Below, in pieces: positions 15,602-21,364 of a stretch of 21,364 bases of DNA. The stretch comes from a virus. Location: IMG/VR virus record IMGVR_UViG_3300032342_000081, positions 1 to 21,364 of that record. One strand, given 5' to 3'. The notes under the pieces are model-generated. The model saw only the letters and a program-made list of their open reading frames with translations. It ran no database searches and was not told the origin of the DNA. The translations under genes were made by a program, and so were the position numbers. The stretch's first letter is position 1. Each line of letters begins with the position of its first letter.

Positions 15602-17568
15602 TTAATCTCAAATCCATAGTTTTAGAAAATACTCGTATCAATACCTTTAAAAAGGAATTGACCGACCTTATTAAACGGTGGCGTAAATCGCCGGAAGGTG
15701 GGTATGATAAAAAACATCTGATGGATTTAATCAAACTAGCTTTAATAGAAATAGAAAAAGAAAAACACAAATCTCCATCACAAAGAGAATACGAACAAGA
15801 CAAAGAAGAGTTCTTTAATCATCACTACACAGGATTTATTGGGTCTGATGCGTATAAGAATTATGAGAAGGAAGGTGGATTGTCTTGGTTGGGAAGTAAA
15901 TCTAAATACCCAAAACTTTTAGATAGGGGAACATACGGAAATTATGAAGTTGAGTTTAGACAAACAGGAGAAAAAAACCAATATACTCAACACGATGCTA
16001 ATGGTGAAATCGTTCGATACCCAAATGGAGATATAGGATACATGACTCCGGACGAAATTAAAAAAGCAAACCTGCCAGAATATAATACTAGCATTGTAGC
16101 TTTTGTTGGTGATAAACCAATTGGTTTTGCTGGTGATGAGTTTGGAGCTGTTGGAGTGTGGGTTGAAGGTCCATATCAAAAATTGGGAATAGGCACAGAT
16201 TTGTTGGATAAACATATTGAACAAAGACCAACGGTAAAAAGTGGCAGGGGAAAAATAGGTCAGATGACTAATAAAGGTATTTCCATGACCAAAAAATATT
16301 ACGATTTGATGGCAAAAAGACATGGAGTAAATTGGTTTCAAAAACTAAAACAAAAACAACAAAATATAAAGGAAAGTTTTGAAGACCGAACGCCACTCCA
16401 AATTGATACGGAGAAGTTTAGGAAATCCTTAATTCAAAAATATCCACAGTTGGAGGATTTGTATTTTTACATTTCTGCTGACCGTTCATTATATCTAAGT
16501 TCTATTAGAGTTAAATTAGAAGACCGACATATGGGAGTCGGAGGGTCAGTAATAAGAGACATTAAGAAATTTGCAGATGACAGAGATTTAGTCATTACTT
16601 TATCACCAGAAGCAAAAAGAGGTTATACAAAAAAGTTGGATAGATTTTACAAAGATTTGGGATTTGTGAATAATAAAGGAAGAAAAAAAGATTATAGCCT
16701 TGGTGGTTTTTCCGGTCGTATAATGTATAGAAGACCTAAAATAAACGAATCATTCAAACTTGCTCCTAACGTTGACAGTCAATCTGAGATATTAGCTAAA
16801 TTTATCGCATCGTTCTTTTTGAAATATTTTGAAACGAGAGTGCAAAACTCCAAGACAAAAACTGACCATGCGATTGTAAAATATAATGAGTATTACAAGT
16901 TAGCTAAACAATATAGAGATGAAGGAAAGAAATTATTCAAAACTATGAGATGTGAAGAAGATACCAATTGGGGTCAGGCTTCTCTACGAGTATATCCAAC
17001 GTCTGGTGTAGATGGAAAATTTATAATGCCTGATGTAATTTTGAAAATTACAAATGGATATACAACATCAAATGGTGGATATGTGGTCCATTCAAAATCT
17101 CCACAAGATATTTACATTTTGGTCAATAGACACAGTTTTATACATTCATTTAAGAAATCTACAGAAGAATTAACGGATACAATAAAACATGAAATTAGAC
17201 ACGTACAACAATTTAGTGATAATATTGGATTTCCTAAAACTAAAGTATTAAGTAAGACGGCGGATGTTTTGGGATTTAGAAATATTCATGGATATAATGC
17301 TAGAGAAAGGCATCATATGCGTGATGTTGAATTTAAGACCAATCTTTACAGTTATAAATTTCACATTGAAAAGTTTTTGAATCGAAGTTTTCCATACAAA
17401 CAATGGAAGGAAAAATTCAATGATATAGTTACAGGTAAACCAATTTACACAGGCATTGATACTTTGGAAACTATCATTGATAATTTAGAACACATGAAAA
17501 ATAAAGACTTCCCACGGTGGAAATTATTCACCAAGGAATTATACAAACTAATTTTTCCAAATGGATAA
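15598..17568 (+). CDS. GNAT-GNAT-zinc metallopeptidase fusion with capsid-targeting-like N-terminus (likely polyprotein)
   Basis: 656 residues, starting MINLKSIVLENTRI. Domain 1 (about 100-250) is GNAT-like: TSIVAFVGDKPIGFAGDE, then the acetyl-CoA loop PYQKLGIGTDLL (Q-x-x-G-x-G). Domain 2 (about 265-380) is a second GNAT-like domain: SSIRVKLEDRHMGVGGSVI (R-x-x-G-x-G analogue) and RFYKDLGFVNN. Domain 3 (about 386-656) carries a zincin motif HEIRH at 531-535 within DTIKHEIRHVQQF. Glu578 in MRDVEFKTN is a plausible third ligand. The linkers hold NIKESFED (cut after E259) and KINESFKL (cut after E384), both I-x-E-S-F and both at domain boundaries. I infer one packaged precursor yielding three mature proteins. 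The start overlaps the preceding stop (ATGA), and its stop overlaps the next gene by 8 bases. Substrates are unknown. Confidence 0.82.
   Translation: MINLKSIVLENTRINTFKKELTDLIKRWRKSPEGGYDKKHLMDLIKLALIEIEKEKHKSPSQREYEQDKEEFFNHHYTGFIGSDAYKNYEKEGGLSWLGSKSKYPKLLDRGTYGNYEVEFRQTGEKNQYTQHDANGEIVRYPNGDIGYMTPDEIKKANLPEYNTSIVAFVGDKPIGFAGDEFGAVGVWVEGPYQKLGIGTDLLDKHIEQRPTVKSGRGKIGQMTNKGISMTKKYYDLMAKRHGVNWFQKLKQKQQNIKESFEDRTPLQIDTEKFRKSLIQKYPQLEDLYFYISADRSLYLSSIRVKLEDRHMGVGGSVIRDIKKFADDRDLVITLSPEAKRGYTKKLDRFYKDLGFVNNKGRKKDYSLGGFSGRIMYRRPKINESFKLAPNVDSQSEILAKFIASFFLKYFETRVQNSKTKTDHAIVKYNEYYKLAKQYRDEGKKLFKTMRCEEDTNWGQASLRVYPTSGVDGKFIMPDVILKITNGYTTSNGGYVVHSKSPQDIYILVNRHSFIHSFKKSTEELTDTIKHEIRHVQQFSDNIGFPKTKVLSKTADVLGFRNIHGYNARERHHMRDVEFKTNLYSYKFHIEKFLNRSFPYKQWKEKFNDIVTGKPIYTGIDTLETIIDNLEHMKNKDFPRWKLFTKELYKLIFPNG
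16366..16374 (+). other. Predicted prohead-protease site I-K-E|S-F between GNAT domains 1 and 2
   Basis: Codons for Ile257-Lys258-Glu259, followed by Ser-Phe, after a Gln/Lys-rich linker. This matches the T4 prohead-protease rule [LI]-x-E and resembles the N-terminal site I-I-E-S-F in the protein encoded at 19981. Confidence 0.45.
16741..16749 (+). other. Predicted prohead-protease site I-N-E|S-F between GNAT domain 2 and the zincin
   Basis: Codons for Ile382-Asn383-Glu384, followed by Ser-Phe, directly after the last predicted strand of the second GNAT domain (GRIMYRRP). It has the same tripeptide plus S-F context as the first linker site. Confidence 0.45.
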
Positions 17569-18823
17569 ACTAATAAACATACTATTTGAGAGTTTAGAGG
17601 ATAGAGAGAAAAATATCCAAAAATGGCTCGATAATTTAATAGATAATGCGCCCGGTAAAGATAGGGGTGAGAAACTTCAATATCTGTGGGATAAAGACCC
17701 ACGGTGGGGTAAAGTTGTTAAGGCTTTGCGTAATTTCAATAGATACAAGCCACCACATCCAGAAGCTTACAAGGCAAAATTTCAAGCCGACCATTACTAT
17801 GTTCGATTTGGCGACATTCCAAAAAGTGGTAAATCTTCAAATCATGTAACCGGTGGATTTGAAAAAGGAATAAGTGCGTATCCTGTGAAGTGGAATACTA
17901 AACGTGGTATGTGGGAATTGGATACAAGTCAGTTAAGTGATATAGGATTGAATACTTTGGATAGTTTGATAGGAGACTTTTTTGATAAAAAAGGAAGACC
18001 CATTTATTTGATACAAGGTCAATCGTTGGAAGATTTGGGTATTCATGATGATGAACCACTTTTGGACTTGAATAAAATCAAAGTCATCAAAAAATTGAAT
18101 CCAGAAGAAATTTGGATTGAACATTATGGAGGCAATGATTGGGGTAACATTGATGAAGTAGTTGGTAAGGTGTTTCTAAGAGAAAATATTGAGTTTGATA
18201 AAGGAGACACAGTAATGAGGATACAAACACCAAAGGGTGAGTATCGTGTCAGAGTTTTTAAGTTTGTAAGGGATGGGATTGTCAAATACAACTATGATAT
18301 CAACTCTCCACCCGACCATTATGCAGACTATCATGGCAAAAAGATTGGTGTAGGTGGAACGGTTCATTTGGGGCCAGCTAGCACAAACGCAGAACAGATA
18401 TATGCTGCGTTAGCAGAACAGTTGAAAAAACTAGGCCTTCCTTATACTCAGGCCTTGAAATTGAAGGTGGTTGATACCAATACTCCTGAGAATAAGGCGT
18501 TCTTGGATAAATTGGGCACTGTAATAGATGATTTCAAGAAAGAAATGCAAAAGCCAGAAAACCAACCGAAACCATTTGGCGCTGGCCCACCAGAATACAG
18601 TCAATGGATTCGTGGTGAAGATATTAAGAATGGTAGAGTAAAATGGGTAATAGAGAACTATGGCGACTTCTGGATAGTCATTAAATGGTCGGCGTCTCCA
18701 AGAGAAACCATGAAAGCTAGTGAGTTTTTGAAGAATTACGAACAAATTATATCTGGTAAGAAAGCGAAGGGTGACTATGCTATGGAAGTATTTATAAGAA
18801 ACGAACCATTCAGAGGAATATGA
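17561..18823 (+). CDS. Protein of unknown function, two-part, with MDKLINILFE start
   Basis: 420 residues. The start MDKLINILFESLEDRE is a diverged shared peptide; L-F-E-S at 8-11 fits the prohead-protease rule and SLED echoes the SFED after a linker site in the gene before. I do not recognise the fold. Residues 75-195 contain YYVRFGDIPKSGKSSNH, GGFEKGISAYPVKW, RPIYLIQGQSLEDLG, DEPLLDLNKIKVIKKL and PEEIWIE. That layout vaguely recalls ADP-ribosyltransferase-like domains, which I treat as a guess. Residues 210-420 include GEYRVRVFKFVRDGIVKYNY, YHGKKIGVGGTVHLG, a helix EQIYAALAEQLKKLG and a C-terminal region RVKWVIENYGDFWIVIKW. L-R-E at 206-208 lies between the halves. The start overlaps the preceding stop by 8 bases and the stop abuts the next gene, so it belongs to the operon. 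Function unknown. Confidence 0.8.
   Translation: MDKLINILFESLEDREKNIQKWLDNLIDNAPGKDRGEKLQYLWDKDPRWGKVVKALRNFNRYKPPHPEAYKAKFQADHYYVRFGDIPKSGKSSNHVTGGFEKGISAYPVKWNTKRGMWELDTSQLSDIGLNTLDSLIGDFFDKKGRPIYLIQGQSLEDLGIHDDEPLLDLNKIKVIKKLNPEEIWIEHYGGNDWGNIDEVVGKVFLRENIEFDKGDTVMRIQTPKGEYRVRVFKFVRDGIVKYNYDINSPPDHYADYHGKKIGVGGTVHLGPASTNAEQIYAALAEQLKKLGLPYTQALKLKVVDTNTPENKAFLDKLGTVIDDFKKEMQKPENQPKPFGAGPPEYSQWIRGEDIKNGRVKWVIENYGDFWIVIKWSASPRETMKASEFLKNYEQIISGKKAKGDYAMEVFIRNEPFRGI
18176..18184 (+). other. Weak candidate internal site L-R-E (residues 206-208)
   Basis: Codons for Leu206-Arg207-Glu208, followed by Asn, between the two halves of the 420-residue unknown protein. It fits [LI]-x-E but lacks the Ser that follows the stronger sites, and such tripeptides arise by chance. 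Confidence 0.2.
18812..18817 (+). promoter_or_regulatory. Ribosome binding site deciding the 2H phosphoesterase start
   Basis: AGAGGA lies 5 bases before the ATG at 18823 and only 2 bases before the adjacent ATG at 18820. The spacing favours 18823, which also restores the MINLK start shared with the neighbours. Confidence 0.5.
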
Positions 18824-19569
18824 TGATTAACTTAAAAAAAATGTTGACTGAAAATAGAGACGTATCGGCACGTAAGGGGTGTTTGATGGCCATGTTATCA
18901 GAAGAAGATACGGCCAAAATTCTTAAATTCAGTAAACAATTGATTAACGATGAAGACCTGTATCTTGAAGGTAATGAATATGGTAGAGAAATGGAATCTC
19001 ATGTTACTATTCGTTATGGATTTTTAAAAGATTTGAATGAACTTGATATACGTCAATTGATTCAAGGACAAAAACCATTCATGATGGAAATTTTTGGGTT
19101 GGATAAATTTGCACCACATCCAAGTTATGATGTGGCTGTATTTAAAGTAAACAGTCCTGTATTGAAAAAATTAAACGAATTATCAGGAGCCCATCTGAAT
19201 GAAAGTGATTATCCTGATTATATTCCACATCTTACTTTGGCTTATGTTAAAAAAGGAAAATTCAATCGTCTTAAAGAAGGGTTGAGATTAAATGTTCCTA
19301 TTAAGCGGTTGTGTTATTCACCTATTAGTGGTGGTAAATCATATTTTGATTTGACCGAAGGTAATATCCATCACGACATAGATGGTAAAATTGCACGACT
19401 TGAACAAGAGTGGGATAGATTGGACTCTACGGGTACAGGCACAGCTAGACAACAACAGATTCAACAGGAATTAGGAATGCTTAGAGCCGAAAAAGAAAAA
19501 CAACCATTATCCCCAAGCGACCCTAAATCTAAAGAACTTTGGTCAAAAGTAAAAAAATCCACGTCATGA
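18823..19569 (+). CDS. 2H phosphoesterase (2'-5' RNA ligase/CPDase superfamily) with capsid-targeting-like N-terminus
   Basis: 248 residues from the ATG at 18823, starting MINLKKMLTENRD. Two H-x-T motifs define the 2H fold: HVTIRYG (H60, T62) and HLTLAYV (H136, T138), about 75 residues apart. Family members open 2',3'-cyclic phosphates or cleave 2'-5' bonds, and phage members include Acb1, which degrades cyclic oligonucleotides in CBASS defence. After the 2H domain (ending near residue 180 at SYFDLTE) comes a charged helical tail (IDGKIARLEQEWDRL, QQQIQQELGMLRAEK) of unknown role. The L-T-E at 8-10 fits the prohead-protease rule, and a further L-T-E precedes the tail. The start overlaps the previous TGA, and the stop overlaps the next ATG (ATGA). 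Substrate (RNA end or signalling nucleotide) is undetermined. Confidence 0.83.
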   Translation: MINLKKMLTENRDVSARKGCLMAMLSEEDTAKILKFSKQLINDEDLYLEGNEYGREMESHVTIRYGFLKDLNELDIRQLIQGQKPFMMEIFGLDKFAPHPSYDVAVFKVNSPVLKKLNELSGAHLNESDYPDYIPHLTLAYVKKGKFNRLKEGLRLNVPIKRLCYSPISGGKSYFDLTEGNIHHDIDGKIARLEQEWDRLDSTGTGTARQQQIQQELGMLRAEKEKQPLSPSDPKSKELWSKVKKSTS

Positions 19570-19994
19570 TTAAATTAAAGTCATTACTTAAAGAAATAGA
19601 ATATCCTCTTGCTGGAAAAGAAGACCTTCAATCCTATGGTGGTAATGAAGGTTGGAAAGGAAAGGTTGTGTGGATGACTCCTGATAAATTTTTAAGTCTA
19701 GTCCATCCTCTTCCTGACAGTGAAAATGATGATGAATCCATGAAAAATTTGGAACATAGAATGAGAAATGGTCTTCCTCTTGATTTTTTAGTATTGACGG
19801 TTGATGTGGCAAAAAAGAAAGTTACTGGTCACGAAGGAAGACACCGAGCAACCGTTGCCAAAAAACTTGGTATTGAAAAAGTTCCTGTATTGATATTTAC
19901 TGGTAGTATGTTTAAGAGAGTTCCAAAGTGGAGTCCAGAAGACCATGAGATGATAGATAAATCAGAATTTAAACCTGAATATGATAAAACTTAA
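19566..19994 (+). CDS. ParB/Srx-like domain protein with MIKLKSLLKE start
   Basis: 142 residues from the ATG at 19566, chosen over an in-frame ATG 27 bases upstream because it gives an ATGA overlap and the shared start MIKLKSLLKE. The diagnostic segment is KKVTGHEGRHRATVAKKLGI followed by VPVLIF (residues 85-110). This is the GHxGRHR-type phosphate-binding or nucleotide-binding loop of ParB N-terminal/sulfiredoxin-like domains, preceded by VWMTPDKFLSLV and DFLVLTVDV. Free-standing members include nucleases, ATPases and kinases, and phage examples are mostly uncharacterised. There is no helix-turn-helix DNA-binding domain, so chromosome partitioning is unlikely. The L-K-E at 8-10 fits the prohead-protease rule. 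Its last 14 bases overlap the next gene. Activity is unknown; injected effector by inference. Confidence 0.75.
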   Translation: MIKLKSLLKEIEYPLAGKEDLQSYGGNEGWKGKVVWMTPDKFLSLVHPLPDSENDDESMKNLEHRMRNGLPLDFLVLTVDVAKKKVTGHEGRHRATVAKKLGIEKVPVLIFTGSMFKRVPKWSPEDHEMIDKSEFKPEYDKT

Positions 19995-20394
19995 AGAAAT
20001 TATTGAATCGTTTAATGAACCGATACCGCCTGTTTTGTATCATGCAACGTTTAACGCTCTGGTTCCTAGCATCCAAAAACACGGTCTTATTCCTCATGGA
20101 ACTACTATTAGAAATTTTGATGGTGCGGAGTGGGGAGTGTATTTAAGCGATAATGAATCTTTTGCGGGAAGTATGGTTCAAGCGGGAACAGAAAATGAAG
20201 ATATTCCAGATGAATGGTTGGATGAAGTAGTAATTTGTGTTATTGACACAGGAAAATTTGATACATCAAATCTTGATAAAGACCCACATGTTAATATGTC
20301 GGCAGTAGAAGATGAAGAGTTACCAAAATCATATATCTACAAAGGAACAATCCCAGCATCAGCAATAACAGAAATAAAGGACTTCGTAGAATAA
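19981..20394 (+). CDS. KptA/ADP-ribosyltransferase-like protein with MIKLKEIIE start
   Basis: 137 residues, starting MIKLKEIIESFNEP. The core opens with VLYHATFNALVPSIQKHGLIPHG (residues 18-40), the typical first block of Tpt1/KptA and related ADP-ribosyltransferase folds, with His21 as the NAD-binding His candidate. WGVYLSDNESFAGSMV supplies the second-block Tyr, and a C-terminal SYIYKGTIPASAI closes the fold. The glutamate-rich VEDEEL preceding it may provide the third residue of an H-Y-E triad. Family members remove a 2'-phosphate from RNA using NAD, or ADP-ribosylate proteins or nucleic acids. T4 also packages an ADP-ribosyltransferase (Alt) with a cleaved targeting peptide, so the parallel is close. 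I-I-E at 7-9 followed by Ser-Phe fits the prohead-protease rule. Which reaction it performs is unresolved. Confidence 0.72.
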   Translation: MIKLKEIIESFNEPIPPVLYHATFNALVPSIQKHGLIPHGTTIRNFDGAEWGVYLSDNESFAGSMVQAGTENEDIPDEWLDEVVICVIDTGKFDTSNLDKDPHVNMSAVEDEELPKSYIYKGTIPASAITEIKDFVE

Positions 20395-20415
20395 TCGAAG
20401 ATATTTATACCTATA

Positions 20416-21339
20416 ATGAAATTAAAGACCTTAATCAAAATCAATGAGTGGATTAGTCACGGCCCGGCGGTCAATGGTAATCCTGACTCCAAACTCCGTC
20501 CTATGCCCGGAGGATGGAATGATGATTCACCAAATTGGGATGGTATTGTTGAGGGTAAAGACTGGTTTTGTTACATGGAAGGTAATGATTGGCAAACTAA
20601 ACGTTCTGGCGCCACGGTTTATATCAACGAAGATGATAAACCCCACAAGATTTGGATTAAAATAAAGACGCATAATCTTCGTAAACCCAACGATACCAAT
20701 GAGTCTTACAAGGAAAGAGTCCGTAAACACACAAATAAAGTGGCTAGAACGTGGATGACTGCAGCAAAGAAAATCCATAACAATCCAGATATCAATGAAG
20801 CGGGTAATCCTGTCCCTATAACGTGGAAACAAGCCTTTCGTGAGTCTTTGAAGGATGCAAAGCTTAAAGCGCATCTGGCCGACTGTGGCGAACAAGAAAC
20901 ATCATCTTTGGCAGACCCAGTGAATTTTACACCAAGACTTCAAGAATCCATGCCATACAAAAAAGTTAGTTATTCTGCTGTAGTTTTAGATGATGTTGAC
21001 CAAAAGAAGCTTTTAGAATTTTTCAAGGATAAAATGGATTCAAATTGGAAAGAATTTGCCCATCACATGACTATTAAAATGGGCGAACTTCCACAAGATA
21101 AAAAACAAGATATTGGTAAGAAAGTTCAATTAACCGCTTACGAGTTTGGTAAGTCTGATAAAGCTGTCGCTGTAAAAGTAAGAGGGTATTGGACAACCAA
21201 CGAAGTTGCTCATATCACATTATCAGTAAATACTGCCGACGGCGGCAAACCTGTAGATTCCAATAAAATTGAAAACTGGGAACCACTTCCAAATACAATT
21301 CCTCTAAGTGGAACGGTTACTGAAATTCCTTTCAAATAA
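20416..21339 (+). CDS. Two-domain protein: unknown N-module plus C-terminal 2H phosphoesterase-like domain
   Basis: 307 residues, starting MKLKTLIKINEWISHG. The N-module (about 12-160) is unrecognised; it has WDGIVEGKDWFCYMEGNDW and, at its end, NEAGNPVPITWKQAFRESLKD, a phrase I associate with uncharacterised phage proteins. The C-terminal domain (about 178-307) has two H-x-T motifs, HHMTIKMG (H217, T219) and HITLSVN (H266, T268), followed by DGGKPVDSNKI. This makes it a second, divergent 2H-type phosphoesterase in this operon. Between the two lies TPRLQESMPYKK, where L175-Q176-E177 followed by Ser fits the prohead-protease rule. The N-terminal I-N-E fits too. A 21-base gap separates it from the preceding gene. 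It is the last complete gene before the right edge. Confidence 0.78.
   Translation: MKLKTLIKINEWISHGPAVNGNPDSKLRPMPGGWNDDSPNWDGIVEGKDWFCYMEGNDWQTKRSGATVYINEDDKPHKIWIKIKTHNLRKPNDTNESYKERVRKHTNKVARTWMTAAKKIHNNPDINEAGNPVPITWKQAFRESLKDAKLKAHLADCGEQETSSLADPVNFTPRLQESMPYKKVSYSAVVLDDVDQKKLLEFFKDKMDSNWKEFAHHMTIKMGELPQDKKQDIGKKVQLTAYEFGKSDKAVAVKVRGYWTTNEVAHITLSVNTADGGKPVDSNKIENWEPLPNTIPLSGTVTEIPFK
20938..20946 (+). other. Predicted prohead-protease site L-Q-E|S before the 2H domain
   Basis: Codons for Leu175-Gln176-Glu177, followed by Ser, exactly between the unknown N-module and the start of the 2H domain (YKKVSYSAVVLDD). This is the third domain-boundary site in the operon with the form [IL]-x-E-S. 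Confidence 0.45.
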
Positions 21340-21364
21340 CTCACTTCTTATAGAGCATCAATTG

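Noticed and set aside
19566-19994. ParB partition protein
   Set aside because: Only the ParB/Srx-like nucleotide-binding segment is present. There is no DNA-binding domain, no ParA partner and no centromere-like repeats.
1-21364. Alternative genetic code (stop reassignment), as seen in some large phages
   Set aside because: All long frames are open under the standard bacterial code, and both TAA and TGA act as stops at sensible positions, including the ATGA overlaps.

Overview
The window looks like part of the genome of a contractile-tailed, T4-like bacteriophage, probably assembled from a metagenome. It is AT-rich, almost entirely coding, and uses the standard bacterial code. Genes are tightly packed with many ATGA start/stop overlaps. 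The best anchors are three proteins that resemble the T4 neck and tail-completion proteins gp13, gp14 and gp15, in T4 order, next to a 2090-residue tail fibre. No terminase, capsid, portal, prohead protease, replication gene, tRNA or mobile element is visible. No gene-free stretch exceeds about 65 bases.

Left arm, minus strand (13347 down to 1). Read in the direction of transcription, the order is: gp13-like neck protein, a small protein with a MKRKKSLIKE start, gp14-like neck protein, a small MIKLK protein, a MIKLK acetyltransferase, gp15-like tail completion protein, the giant fibre (two LamG-like domains, a six-bladed kelch propeller and Ser/Ala-rich shaft repeats), and three tandem paralogous virion or adhesin proteins, the last running off the left edge. 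A 66-base divergent intergenic region (13348-13413) carries T4-late-promoter-like octamers facing both ways.

Right arm, plus strand (13414 to 21339). Eight tightly linked genes follow: a lysozyme-like protein, a CCA-adding/poly(A)-polymerase-like protein with an HD domain, a GNAT-GNAT-zincin fusion, an unknown 420-residue protein, a 2H phosphoesterase, a ParB/Srx-like protein, a KptA/ADP-ribosyltransferase-like protein, and a two-domain protein ending in another 2H phosphoesterase.

The central observation is that ten otherwise unrelated proteins begin with nearly the same peptide, roughly M-I-K-L-K-x-[LI]-[LI]-x-E, ending at [LIV]-x-E. This is the form of the T4 capsid-targeting sequence that is removed by the prohead protease. 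The same [IL]-x-E-S tripeptide context recurs between domains of the multidomain proteins. My reading (inference) is that the right arm and the small genes among the neck genes encode proteins packaged in the capsid and ejected with the DNA. Some would be made as polyproteins cut inside the prohead. Their predicted activities (acetylation, RNA-end chemistry, ADP-ribosyl chemistry, proteolysis, cell-wall cleavage) suit immediate host takeover or counter-defence.
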